Of a stretch of 64,000 bases of DNA, positions 48,368 through 58,103 are shown one piece after another. This DNA comes from JAFNAG01 sp963739235 (GTDB lineage Bacteria > Acidobacteriota > UBA6911). The DNA lies in the NCBI GenBank assembly GCA_963739235.1, contig CAVTZY010000024.1, forward strand, positions 455,765-519,764. Reading direction: 5' to 3'. A program made the position numbers and the translations under genes. The notes beneath the pieces were generated by a model. The model had not been told where the DNA came from, made no database searches, and worked only from the letters and a program-made list of their open reading frames with translations. The stretch's first letter is position 1; each line of letters opens with the position of its first letter.

Positions 48368-50224
48368 ATGACAAAAAAATGGATTCTGGCGGCAGTATTT
48401 GCTCTCTTGCTGCCGCTGCATGGCAAAGTCCGGGCTCAAAACGACTTTTTTCGTCTTGAGGATCTGCGCCCTGGGATGAAAGGAATCGGCAAAACCTGCT
48501 ATCAGGGGAGCAAACCGGAGGAGTTCCAAGTCGAGATTCTTGGGATCATGCGACATATGAGTCCCGGGGGAGATGCCGTACTGGCACGCATGACGGGGGG
48601 CCCGCTCGCGCAAACGGGAGTCTTCGAAGGCATGAGCGGAAGTCCGGTATTCATTGATGGGAAACTGCTGGGTGCCGTTGCCTTTTCTTTCCCCTTTGCC
48701 AAGGAGGCAATTGGCGGGATTACGCCGATTGAACAGATGGTGGACGCGTTCACGGAAATCCCGGATCCTGGGGTATCGGGGTCCAAGGTCATCATAAAGA
48801 AAAGCATGTTCTGGAAGTATATCCTGCCCGCTCCCGAAGGATTGGGTTCCGGCCTGAGCATGGAAGTGACGGCGCTGGACGCACGTTTGCAGCCATTGAT
48901 GGAGCCTTTCGCGGGGCACGCACTGCTGCCAATTGCGACTCCGCTCAACCTGGGCGGGTTCGGCTCCGAAACGTTGCGCTTTTTCGCCCCGCAATTCCGT
49001 GCATACGGGCTGTCGTTGCTGCAGGGGTCCGGCGCCGCTTCGATGCAGGCGCGCAACCGTCCCACACAACCGCCGCCGGCAGACAATTCTCCGGTGGAGC
49101 CGGGCTCCAATCTGGTCATCCCACTGGTTCACGGGGATTTTGAAGTCTCCGCAGGGGGTACGGTAACCTACGTGGATGGCAAGAAGCTATACGCTTTCGG
49201 CCATCCGCTGTTCAACCTGGGATTCAGCCAGTTGCCGATGTACAAAGGAAGGGTTCTCACGGTTTTTCCCAGCCAACAGAGCTCCTTCAAGATTCTCGAG
49301 ACCACGGACCCGATCGGCACGCTGCGCCAGGATCGCAGCATGGGTGTTTACGGCATCCTGGGAGAGCCGACCAAGATGATTCCCATGCGCATCCGCATGG
49401 CCACGAGCCGGGGCATCAGCAAAACCTGGAATTATGAGGTTGCCCAGGATCGGTTCCTGACGCCGCTACTGCTCAACCTGACCATATACGAATCGGTCAT
49501 TTCGACCGAAAGGGCGATGGGGGTTTCCACGGTCCGAGTTAAAGGGAAAATCAGTTTAAAGGGGGAGCAGCCGATCGAAATCGAGAATCGATTTACCTCG
49601 GAAAGCAGCTCCTCCGCCAATGCTGCGATGTCAATCGCCGCGCCGGTCTACTTCCTCATGGCGCTGGGATACAAAAACCTGCAGTTCGAAGACATCGATC
49701 TGGAAATCTCCTCCGTGGAAGATGACCGCAGCGCGGTGTTGGATTCCATGCGCGTCGATCGATCTGAGGTCAAGGCAGGGGAATCGATCCGTCTGGACGT
49801 TTTCTATCAGAAGCCGGACGGGGAACTCGTGCCGGCATCCTACCCTGTACAGATACCGGCCTCGATTACGCCGGGGCCGATATCCATCATGGTGACGGAT
49901 GGCGCCACGATCATGCAAATGGATGCGCGAGAACAGGGTGAGGACCTGATCCCCAGGGACCTGTCCCAGCTGATCAAGTTCATGAACAATCTGCGCAAGA
50001 ACGATCATCTCTATTTGCGCCTTTTCCGACGCGAGGCGGGGGCCGTGATCAATGGTGAAGGCCTGCCCGGATTGCCTCCGTCCATCCTCTCGATCTTGCG
50101 ATCGGAACGTAACACAGGCAGCATGAGCCCGATCCAAACTCTTCCGCTCATGGAATATGAGTTTCCTGCCAGCGAGTATGTTGTATCGGGTTTGAAGGTG
50201 CTGAACCTCGTGATCAAACCATAA
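48368..50224 (+). CDS. Exported SpoIVB-type (S55) peptidase domain protein
   Basis: From ATG 48368 the product has 618 residues with a signal peptide (WILAAVFALLLPLHGKVRAQ). The S55 serine motif GMSGSPVFIDGKLLGAV comes first, and about 100 residues later come YAFGHPLFNLG (likely catalytic histidine) and IGTLRQDRSMGVYGILG, the other typical S55 segment. The C-terminal half is beta-rich and lacks a known domain. A GTG start four codons earlier is less likely because AAAGG would be too close. SpoIVB in Bacillus cleaves a signalling partner across a membrane; the acidobacterial target is unknown. A propeller gene follows 90 bases downstream. Confidence 0.88.
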   Translation: MTKKWILAAVFALLLPLHGKVRAQNDFFRLEDLRPGMKGIGKTCYQGSKPEEFQVEILGIMRHMSPGGDAVLARMTGGPLAQTGVFEGMSGSPVFIDGKLLGAVAFSFPFAKEAIGGITPIEQMVDAFTEIPDPGVSGSKVIIKKSMFWKYILPAPEGLGSGLSMEVTALDARLQPLMEPFAGHALLPIATPLNLGGFGSETLRFFAPQFRAYGLSLLQGSGAASMQARNRPTQPPPADNSPVEPGSNLVIPLVHGDFEVSAGGTVTYVDGKKLYAFGHPLFNLGFSQLPMYKGRVLTVFPSQQSSFKILETTDPIGTLRQDRSMGVYGILGEPTKMIPMRIRMATSRGISKTWNYEVAQDRFLTPLLLNLTIYESVISTERAMGVSTVRVKGKISLKGEQPIEIENRFTSESSSSANAAMSIAAPVYFLMALGYKNLQFEDIDLEISSVEDDRSAVLDSMRVDRSEVKAGESIRLDVFYQKPDGELVPASYPVQIPASITPGPISIMVTDGATIMQMDAREQGEDLIPRDLSQLIKFMNNLRKNDHLYLRLFRREAGAVINGEGLPGLPPSILSILRSERNTGSMSPIQTLPLMEYEFPASEYVVSGLKVLNLVIKP

Positions 50225-50314
50225 CCGGGAGACCCTCTTGCCTGTTGCCAATCCTGGATTGGCACCGCAGCCCAGACCGAGGGCCCTCCCGAACTCAGAG
50301 AATCGGAGTCATTG

Positions 50315-52541
50315 ATGCGATACCGCGGCCCAATGTTCCTGATATGCCTGCTGGCCTTTACGTGCACGCTGCTGTTGGCGGTTAGCCCCGCAATTCTGGG
50401 AGAACTTCACGCAGGATGATTTGCTGAAGGGCACCCTGACGCGCATTTCCCTTGGTACGGAAGGAAAACTGTTCCTGGCGCCGGCGTATGACCTGTTCTT
50501 CGACACGGGCCAGCCCTACATTTTTTCCATGGTGCGCGACAAGGCGGGGAACCTTTACCTGGGGACAGGCCATGAGGCCAAAGTATTCAAAGTCGATCCA
50601 CAGGGAAAGGGGAGCGTGTACTTCCAGACCAAGGATCTGGATGTGTTTGCCCTCGCGCTCGATTCCGCGGATACGCTCTATGTCGGCACCTCCCCCGACG
50701 GCAAGGTTTACAAGGTAACGAGTCCGAATCAGTCAACGGAGTTTTGCAATCCGGAAGACAAATACATCTGGTCCCTCTTGTTCGACGATGCCGGCAATCT
50801 CTACGTCGGGACAGGAGGGAAGGGGATGATCCTGAAGGTCAACCGCTCCGGTGCGAAATCAACTTTTTACAAGCCGGACGATGCCAATATCATGTGTCTC
50901 GTGCGCGAGAGCAACGGCAATCTTCTGGCCGGCACATCCCCGGGCGGTATGGTCATCGAAGTCAACCCTCAAGGCAGAGGCTTCACGCTGCTTGACACGG
51001 CACTGGACGAAATCCGCTCGCTGGCGCTGGATCGGTTCGGCACGATCTATGCCGCCGCCGCGAGCTCAAAGGCGGGCGCCAAAACAGGAAGTTCCGCCGT
51101 GACAATTCCGTCCACAGGAGGCCCTCTGCCCGTCGCGACCATTCAGACTTTGGCCAACATAGCGGACAAAACCAGGGAATCCACGTCGTCCGTGAGTGCG
51201 CCGGGTGGCGGCAAAGACGCGGAAGGCGCAAAGTCATCGATCTTTGCAATCACGAAAGGAGGCAGTGCTGAGACGGTGTATGCCTCGGAAGATCGCGTGA
51301 TCTACGACCTCCTCGTGCGCAGCGACAATACCTTGCTGGCTGCCACCGGCGGCAAGGGACGGCTTCTGTCCGTCGATGGGGCAAAGCAAGTCACCGTGGT
51401 GACGGATTCCCCTGAAGAGCAGATGACGCGGATGGTGGCGGCGCCGGATGCGATTCTCGTTGCCGGAAGCAATCAAGGGAAGGTCTATAAGCTGCTGTCC
51501 CAGCAGGCCCAGACCGGCACATACGAGTCGCGGCTTCTGGATGCCAAAGTCGTAGCCTCATGGGGAAAGATCGTCTGGCGGTTTGTGAATCCATCGGGAG
51601 GGAGCATAAAGATCTCGACTAGAACCGGCAACACGGAGAGGCCGGACAGTTCATGGAGCGACTGGAGCGAACCCTATGCGTCCCCGGGTCAGCAGATGAG
51701 CAATCCAAAAGCCCGCTACCTGCAGTGGCGCGCCGCGTTTGAACGCGGGAAGGCGATTACCGGGAATGATGTTCTCGAGCGGATGCAGATCGCGTATCTG
51801 CAGGAAAACCTGCGCCCCCAGGTTGTGAGCATCACTGTGCTTTCCTCCGGAATTGCCGTTCAAAAGATGCCATCAATCTCCAGTGGATCGATGAGCCTGG
51901 GCATCTCGGCCACCAGCGGCGACGGCCAATCGCTGAACGCGCCGCGACAGCGTGGAAAGGAGCTGAATCCGCTGCCGCCGCGCCAGATGCTGCAGCCCGG
52001 GGCTCAAGCCTTCACCTGGAAAGCGACGGACGATAACGACGATTCCCTTGAATACTCCGTCTATTTCAAAGGTGAAGGGGAATCGGACTGGAAACTGCTG
52101 GCAAAAGAGTTGACCGAGACTTTTTACACGCTGGACGGCGCAGCTCTACCCGAGGGTGTCTACCGACTGAAAGTTGTGGCCAGCGACGCCCCCTCCAATC
52201 CATACGGCAAATCCCTGATTGGAGAGCTGATCTCCAGGCCTTTTGTGCTCAGCAACGCGACACCGGTGGTCGCGGTAACGAACCAAACCGTCAACGGCAA
52301 GCGGGTGGAGGTACTGTTCCACGCCAAGATCGGCGCCGGCCGGATTGCCAGCGGAGAATTCTCCATTGACGGCGGCGAATGGTTCCTGGTCTTCCCGACC
52401 GACGGCATCGCCGACTCTGCAGAGGAGGACTTTCAAGTGATCACCCCGGACCTCACTCCAGGCGAACATCTGATCAGCCTGCGTGCCTCGGATGCCAACG
52501 GGAATACCGGAACGGCAAAACTGGTCGTGAAAATTCAGTAA
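50315..52541 (+). CDS. Exported beta-propeller protein, one frameshift after the signal peptide
   Basis: ATG 50315 opens a signal peptide (MFLICLLAFTCTLLLAVSPA) whose frame ends at 50419. The main frame reads PQFWENFTQDDLLKGTLTRI before the nominal TTG start at 50421 and continues to 52541. One extra base near 50385-50395 explains the break, so the protein has about 740 residues. The first half has NHL/SMP-30-like blades (GNLYLGTGHEAKVFKVDPQG; LYVGTSPDGKVYKV; LYVGTGGKGMILKV). The C-terminal half has Ig-like beta domains (TVNGKRVEVLFHAKIGAGRI). It follows the S55 peptidase gene and is probably co-transcribed; they may form an exported signalling or processing pair. Confidence 0.78.
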
Positions 52542-52639
52542 CCTCGGGCATCCAGGTAGCTATGGCCGGATGCTTGACAGCTCAAGTCAGCGGCCGCCAA
52601 GAATAGGACGGCTTGATCTCACTCCGCTGCAAGATTTCT

Positions 52640-53100
52640 GCGGTCTGCTTCGAAAATAGGACCGATTGCGGCGCCGAACCACTTGTGTGTTTCTGTGCCG
52701 CCCTTTCAGGGCTTGAGATCTCCGGTTCTCTACCCAGGGCTCACGCCCATAAGCGCTAAGTTAAGATCGATTTGGGCAGGATATGGAGATTTCGGGGAGC
52801 GTACTGAACCAGAAAATCCAAGGAAAATAGGATCCATGCAACATATATTCGGCCGCAAAAAGATTATCTTAGCGCTTATGGGCTCACGCCCTGGGCTTTG
52901 CTGTCCCGCCCTTTCAGGGCTAAGCATTGCACGACCTTGAAAACCCCGAAGGGGTGGAGCAGCAGAGCCCAGGGCGTGAGCCCTGGGAAGCGGGCATCGA
53001 GCGGTAAGAGCCCTGAAAGGGCAGCACAGGAAACCTGCGGCAAGCGCGCAACATTTTCACGCGTCAGGGGTGTGCCCTAGGCGCATGAAGGACTGTTCCG
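52640..53100. repeat. Composite repeat, GCCCTGAAAGGGC family, copy 5
   Basis: Starting at the CTTCGAAAATAGG segment it runs through CGCCGAACCACTTGTGTG, the GCCCTTTCAGGGC units, CGACCTTGAAAACCCCGAAG, GAGCGGTAAGAGCCCTGAAA and ends GACTGTTCCGAAAATAGG. It is the inverse of the right half of 34764-35205 and of 41145-41300. A separate element (52749-52879) is inserted in it. No gene is present in 52542-53272. Confidence 0.8.
52749..52879. mobile_element. 131-bp nested MITE inserted in a repeat
   Basis: Inverted ends ATAAGCGCTAAG (52749-52760) and CTTAGCGCTTAT (52868-52879) bound an AT-richer segment without reading frames. GGGCTCACGCCC occurs immediately on both sides (52737-52748 and 52880-52891); the host repeat has it once elsewhere. 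This is the mark of a recent insertion with target duplication. The inner GCTAAGTTAAGAT resembles the inner end of the 3385-3688 element. Confidence 0.75.
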
Positions 53101-53118
53101 AAAATAGGCGGAGCCTTT

Positions 53119-53180
53119 GGAGTGCGGCGGCATGACGCCGCTTTGAAGCCTAACAAAGCGGCGTCATGCCGCCGCACTCC
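53119..53180. repeat. Perfect 26-bp inverted repeat, GTGCGGCGGCATG family, copy 2
   Basis: Arms 53119-53144 and 53155-53180 are perfectly complementary around a 10-base loop. Relative to 18882-18950 the stem has a compensated change (CATGACGCC with GGCGTCATG), so pairing was kept although the sequence changed. Confidence 0.85.
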
Positions 53181-53272
53181 AAGGCGCTTCGCGCAACGGC
53201 TGTGCTTTTCATGCGCTTGGGTGCGCCCCGGCGCATGAGAGACTGCGTTGAGCCTTGGTTTGCCGCACGAGT

Positions 53273-53845
53273 CTACTTGGGTTCATTACCGGGTTTCCAT
53301 TTGATATTGCAGCCCACGCTCGGCCTCTGATCTGTCGGGACCGGCTTTCCCGCTAATACGGCATCGAGAGCGGCGCGCAGATCCCGGCCGGTGATTGGGT
53401 TTGAATTCCCCGGCCGGCTATCGTCGAGTTGTCCACGATACACGAGCCTGCGTTTATCGTCAAACAGAAAAAAATCGGGTGTGCAAGCAGCTGCGTAGGC
53501 GCGGGCTGTTGCCTGACTCTCGTCATAGCAGAACGGGAAAGCGAAAACGGTTTTCTCTGCCATTTCTTTGAGCCGTTGGGGCGCGTCATCAGGGTAGTTT
53601 GCAATGTCATTCGCGGAAATCGCGACCATGCCGACGCCGCACTTGCTATAATCCCGGTCCAGGCGCGCGATCTCTTGCTTGATATGCTGTACGAAGGGGC
53701 AGTGGCGCGAAAGGAACATGACCAACAGAGCTTTCTTCCCTGCGAATGTTCGCAGAGATATGGTTTTTCCCGAAACCGTGTCAGGCAAATGAAAGTCGGC
53801 AGCTGGCGTGCCTAACGCCGGCATGTTGGATCGTGTTTCAGCCAT
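53273..53845 (-). CDS. Thioredoxin-fold redoxin (AhpC/TSA-TlpA-like)
   Basis: The 190-residue product has the redoxin fold: FHLPDTVSGKTISLRTFAGK, KALLVMFLSRHCPFVQHIKQ, VAISANDIANYPDDAPQRLK and ACTPDFFLFDDKRRLVYRGQ. The active site is reduced to a single cysteine (RHCPFV), as in the thioredoxin family found in many Acidobacteria and Planctomycetes. It has no signal peptide, so it is probably a cytoplasmic peroxidase-like or thiol protein. C-terminal GCNIKWKPG matches the family. The start ATG 53845 has AGGAGG upstream. Confidence 0.88.
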   Translation of the reverse strand: MAETRSNMPALGTPAADFHLPDTVSGKTISLRTFAGKKALLVMFLSRHCPFVQHIKQEIARLDRDYSKCGVGMVAISANDIANYPDDAPQRLKEMAEKTVFAFPFCYDESQATARAYAAACTPDFFLFDDKRRLVYRGQLDDSRPGNSNPITGRDLRAALDAVLAGKPVPTDQRPSVGCNIKWKPGNEPK

Positions 53846-54063
53846 AAAAAATCCTCCTATTTAAAGGATACCACCACCATGGTCATTTGTGGCGGACTCT
53901 CCGGGTGCGGATGGTTTTGCCTGTTCTTCTCCGGCCATCTTTTCCTCTTGCCGGCAGGCCGCCAGGTATCTATGCTCAATCTCCGATATGGACAGGAAGA
54001 ACCGGAGTGGATGCAATTCCTTTGTCCCGGCGGTCCTTAGAGCCTGAGGCCGAGGATCCTGGT

Positions 54064-54978
54064 ATGGAACGATTTGTGATCGGGGTCGATCTGGGAGGGA
54101 CCAAGGTCGAGGCCTGCCTCATGGATTCAAAGTGCAATATCTTATCGAGGCGGCGCACATTTTCGGAGCCGTCTCTCGGGTTGGCGCGTGTCGTCGAAAA
54201 CATATCCAATGTCGTTGCCGAAGCCGCCGGCGATCAGCCGTTTGAGGCCGTCGGCATGGGAACCCCCGGGACATATCTGCCTGCTCTCGATCAACTGTTC
54301 GGCGTGCCGCACACGCTCGCATATGAGGCCCCGGGATTCATCGGGTCGTTCCGGTCCCGGCTAAAAGTACCGCTTTTGATCGACAATGACGCAAACTGCC
54401 TGGCCCTCGCAGAGTACTTTGCTTCCTGCGCCGGACGGTACCGGTTCGTGCTGGCGGTGATTATCGGTACGGGTATGGGCTACGGCCTCATCCTGGATGG
54501 CAACCTGTATCGCGGCGCGATCGGCGGGGCAGGAGAAATCGGGCACACGACGATCAACTACAAGGGCAGGCTGTGCGAGTGCGGGCGGCACGGCTGCGCG
54601 GAGGCGTATCTGTCCGGGTCGAGCATCTCCCGCCGATTTCGCGAGGCCACCGGCGAAATGCTGGATGTGCAGGCCATCTACCATCGATATCAGAAAGGTG
54701 ACCCTGCGGCGCAACTGCTCTTCGAGGATAGCTGTCAGATGATGGCCGCAGTGTTTGCCAATGCGGTAAATGCTTTCGATCTCGAAGCCATCATCCTGGG
54801 TGGGGGCGTCTCAAATCTTCCGATCTGGTACGAAAAAGTGCCACGGTTGCTGAACCGATCACTTTTCGGGCCCCCGCGCGGCGATGTGCCGATTCTCAAA
54901 GCTGCCCTCGGAGACTCGGCAGGAGTGGCCGGCGCCGCTTACCTGGCGCTCCGGCAGCTGGGCTTGATGTCTTTCTGA
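54064..54978 (+). CDS. ROK family sugar kinase (glucokinase-like)
   Basis: From ATG 54064 the product has 304 residues and begins with the phosphate-binding GVDLGGTKVEACLMD; a longer frame to 53887 adds unconserved sequence. Other motifs are VGMGTPGTY, IDNDANCLALAE, IIGTGMGYGLILDG, and the zinc site GHTTINYKGRLCECGRHGCA followed by E, and ILGGGVSNLPIWYE. It should phosphorylate glucose or an N-acylated hexose with ATP. All catalytic residues (D in NDAN, zinc cysteines) are in place. Confidence 0.92.
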   Translation: MERFVIGVDLGGTKVEACLMDSKCNILSRRRTFSEPSLGLARVVENISNVVAEAAGDQPFEAVGMGTPGTYLPALDQLFGVPHTLAYEAPGFIGSFRSRLKVPLLIDNDANCLALAEYFASCAGRYRFVLAVIIGTGMGYGLILDGNLYRGAIGGAGEIGHTTINYKGRLCECGRHGCAEAYLSGSSISRRFREATGEMLDVQAIYHRYQKGDPAAQLLFEDSCQMMAAVFANAVNAFDLEAIILGGGVSNLPIWYEKVPRLLNRSLFGPPRGDVPILKAALGDSAGVAGAAYLALRQLGLMSF

Positions 54979-55027
54979 TTGGAACTTAGCAATCCCTCTA
55001 CGGGATCGTTTTCCCCCACATCGCCCC

Positions 55028-55978
55028 TCAACGACCGGGCACTGAAAGGCGAGCGAGAAAACTCACAATCGCTGCAATCCAGTCGTCGTGAGTGGCTTCG
55101 AGATGGGCACAGTGGTCCGCGCCCGGCAGCATGACCACCTGTTTTTCCTTTGTGGCCAGTAGACCAAAAAAGCTCTGCAAGCTTGCTGCATCTACGTTGG
55201 GATCGCGCTCGCCATAGAGAACGAGCGTAGGGACTCTGATTCTCGACGAATCGCAAAGGAACTGCGTTTCATTCTTCCAATCGATATGAATCGGATCGGT
55301 TCGGATCGCCGTTTCCACGAACGCCTTCACCACGGCAGGGTCGGTTACTCCCGGCGAGATGAAATCGCCGGCCGCCGCTTCTCTCGTATTCTTGTCGCGG
55401 CTGGGTTCAGCTGTTTCGACGCCCGCAGCGATCACTCCCTTGGGGTCCGGGGCATATCCATAAAGAATGAGAGCCGACAGGCTGGCCGGGGAAGATGCTG
55501 CCGCCAGATGGGATGTCGCGGCGCCCAGAGACCACCCGAGCAAGGCCGGTCTCGGCAGAAGCGGGTGCCGGGCCGCGATCCAGCCGAGAACGGCGACGGC
55601 GTCCTTCGCCGCCTGGAGCGGGGTGATCCAGCCGGTGGCGTCTCGCGGCGTTTCACCATATCCGCGCTGATCAAGCGCATAGGCGGCGATTCCCTTGGCT
55701 GCGAGCGAAACGAGAGCCGATCGCCGCATTCCCGGAACCTGGAGATCAAAAACAGGCAGGCTGCTCCAGGTCCGGCCGTGCAACAAAAGCACAGCGCCAC
55801 GCGGTGCCGCCGGGATCCGCGCCCAGACTGCGAAGGTATGGCCGTTTACGCGGGCGCTCAGCCGCTGCAAGGCCGGTTCGGTCTGGCTATATGCCGTGAT
55901 TGCCGTGCAGAACATCCCTGCCAGGAGACCTGCGGAAGGCAGCCATTTTTTTGCTCCATTGGGGAGGAAGCAGAGCAT
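55028..55978 (-). CDS. Exported alpha/beta hydrolase
   Basis: The 316-residue product has a signal peptide (WLPSAGLLAGMFCTAITAYS). Its alpha/beta-hydrolase fold has the oxyanion region LLLHGRTWSS, nucleophile elbow GWSLGA, the acid in VLYGERDPNVDA and the histidine in LPGADHCAH. It is most like esterases or lipases of the lysophospholipase type. The rsuA-like gene lies five bases upstream on the same strand (end 55984), so the two may be co-transcribed. Confidence 0.85.
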   Translation of the reverse strand: MLCFLPNGAKKWLPSAGLLAGMFCTAITAYSQTEPALQRLSARVNGHTFAVWARIPAAPRGAVLLLHGRTWSSLPVFDLQVPGMRRSALVSLAAKGIAAYALDQRGYGETPRDATGWITPLQAAKDAVAVLGWIAARHPLLPRPALLGWSLGAATSHLAAASSPASLSALILYGYAPDPKGVIAAGVETAEPSRDKNTREAAAGDFISPGVTDPAVVKAFVETAIRTDPIHIDWKNETQFLCDSSRIRVPTLVLYGERDPNVDAASLQSFFGLLATKEKQVVMLPGADHCAHLEATHDDWIAAIVSFLARLSVPGR

Positions 55979-55983
55979 ATGAT

Positions 55984-56706
55984 TTACCCCCTATTTCGTG
56001 GTTTGTTCTTCAGCAAGGACAACTCCGCATGGGTCAGCATTCGGTATTTGCCGATTTCCAGGCTCTCGAGAGTCAGCGGGCCGATGCCGGTGCGCACGAG
56101 TTTTAGCACCGTGAAGCCGACGGCTGCCATCATGCGGCGCACCTCCCGGTTCTTGCCTTCCACCAGCCCTATTTCCAGGCGGCTGTATTTGCCGCGATCT
56201 TCGATGCGGCGCACCGATCGCGGCCGGGCCCAGTCTCCGCGCTTCATCTTTACGCCGGACATTAATTGTGTGATGGCCTCATCGCTGATCAGACCGTTGA
56301 TCTTGATCAGATAGGTTTTTCCAATTTCCGACGCTGGGTCAGAGACAAAGTCTGCAAAATCGGTATCATTGGTAAGTAGAAGCAATCCGGAGGAATCCAT
56401 ATCGAGACGCCCAACCGGCACCACCCAGGGCAGGCTATCGTCCAGATAGTCATAAACTGTGGCGCGCCCGCCGGGATCGCCGTGGCTCGTGATGACACCC
56501 TTGGGTTTGTAAAAAAGCAGATAGATTTTGCGGGTGTGTTTCAGGCGTTTGCCGTCGAAGTGAAACGCATCCTCACCGGGCCGCACCCAAATCCCTGGAT
56601 CTCTCACCACGCGACCATTGACCTTTACGCGCCCGGCACGGATCCACTGGCCCGCAATGGTCCGCGAAGCCAGGCCGGAGCGTGAGAGCACGCGATCGAG
56701 TGTCAT
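55984..56706 (-). CDS. RsuA/RluB-type 16S/23S rRNA pseudouridine synthase
   Basis: From ATG 56706, eight bases after AAAGGAAA, the product has 240 residues. An S4 RNA-binding domain (LDRVLSRSGLASRTIAGQWI, RAGRVKVNGRVV) is followed by the synthase core with YLLFYKPKGVITSHGDPGGR, the catalytic motif GRLDMDSSGLLLLTNDTDF, and EGKNREVRRMMAAVGF. It converts a specific uridine in rRNA to pseudouridine. Earlier in-frame starts (56724, 56883) lack a ribosome-binding site. RsuA and RluB cannot be told apart here. Confidence 0.92.
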   Translation of the reverse strand: MTLDRVLSRSGLASRTIAGQWIRAGRVKVNGRVVRDPGIWVRPGEDAFHFDGKRLKHTRKIYLLFYKPKGVITSHGDPGGRATVYDYLDDSLPWVVPVGRLDMDSSGLLLLTNDTDFADFVSDPASEIGKTYLIKINGLISDEAITQLMSGVKMKRGDWARPRSVRRIEDRGKYSRLEIGLVEGKNREVRRMMAAVGFTVLKLVRTGIGPLTLESLEIGKYRMLTHAELSLLKNKPRNRG

Positions 56707-56802
56707 CGCCGTTTTTCCTTTCATTCTGTGGATGTACCATATGCGGCCGCAACCGCTAAGCAAATTCGCAAAAGAGCCTGCGATGCCAACATTAAAAAAC
56801 CT

Positions 56803-56970
56803 AGCCACGAATGGCACGAATTGAGAAAGGGGCCCCCATGGGAGTGCGATCTTGCCTCCGCCACATGGCCGGAGGCCGCCCATGTGGCAGAGGCAAAATC
56901 GCGGATGATTGACCCGCTCGGCGATGAGGTCTCCTTGTTGCGGCTATAGCTATTCGTGCCATTCGTGGCT
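56803..56970. repeat. Composite palindrome with CCACGAATGGCAC ends
   Basis: Outer arms AGCCACGAATGGCACGAATT (56803-56822) and the complement (56950-56970) enclose a second hairpin (about 56849-56903, GCGATCTTGCCTC with GAGGCAAAATCGC, and GCCACATG with CATGTGGC). This fills most of the 56707-57087 gap. Confidence 0.75.
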
Positions 56971-57087
56971 GCTTTTGGCTTTCATGTCTGAATCACAGCA
57001 AAAGACTATTGATCCGTTGCTGCGACACCGCCAAAATGGCAGGGCAGCGGTTTGGCGCAAATGCAGTAGGCGAGAACGGAGATTTCC

Positions 57088-58024
57088 ATGAACAACCAGG
57101 CATCTATCAACAACTTTCTCGGGAAGCTGACCCCGGAATACATCGGCGAGAAGGTGATACCGGGCGCGGTCAACGTTGTCGTCATTCTCATCCTGATGCT
57201 GATCGCCTTGCGCATAGCGAAAATGGTTTCGACCCGCATGCTGATGATGTTCCACAAACGCAAAGGGGATCTCGAGTTCGAGAAGCGTGCCAACACACTC
57301 AGTTCGGTGGTGCGTTATGTTCTCAATCTGACCATCATCTCAGTCTCCCTCGTCATGATTCTGGGAGAACTGAGGATCAATATCGCCCCCGTCCTGGCTA
57401 CGGCGGGAATCGTCAGGCCTGGCGGTGGGCTTCGGCGCTCAGACTCTCGTGCAGGATGTGATCTCCGGTTTCTTCATCCTGCTCGACGACCAGATTCGCG
57501 TGGGTGACGTTGTGGAGATTGCCGGCAAGTCAGGCCTCGTCGAAAAGGTCGACCTGCGCATGACCACACTGCGAGATATGTCCGGCAACGTGCATTATGT
57601 GCGGCACGGGAAGATTGATTTCGTCACCAACATGACGAAAGATTTCTCCAATTTCGTGTTCGACATTCCTGTGGGATATCACGAAAATGTCGATGCGGTA
57701 ATCGAGGTGATCAAGAAGATCGACAACGACTTGCGTCAAGATCCGAAATTCAAAGATGATATTATCGCCCCGATGGAGGTGATGGGTCTCGACCATTTCT
57801 CTGATTCCGCGATCATTATCCGGGCCCGAACCACAACCCGGCCGATCAAGCAGTGGGGAGTTGCGCGCGAATTCAATCGCAGGTTAAAGAGCGCATTTGA
57901 CGAAAAGAAGATTGAGATGCCCTTGCGCCCGGTGACAATCTACATGGGTCGGGACAAGGAAGGAAACGCCCCTGTGCCCAGCGTGCCGGGACAGGGGACG
58001 GGAAACGTGAAAAAAACGGCATGA
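57088..58024 (+). CDS. MscS-type mechanosensitive channel, one frameshift
   Basis: Two frames combine to about 311 residues. The first covers the N-terminal membrane segments (GAVNVVVILILMLIALRIAK, and LNLTIISVSLVMILGELRIN). The second begins in TM3 (VGFGAQTLVQDVISGFFILL, DDQIRVGDVVEI). The break is one extra A near 57416, where GIVGLAVGFGAQ is expected. The beta domain (VHYVRHGKIDFVTNMTKDFS) and the C-terminal domain follow. It should open on hypoosmotic stress. The frameshift is probably an assembly error. A PilZ gene lies 79 bases downstream. Confidence 0.88.
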
Positions 58025-58103
58025 AGTCAGAATGGGTTTGCGCTTGCACTCGACGGAGTGCCGCGCATCACAGGTGACGATCTGAGGTAAACGGGTATCG
58101 GCT

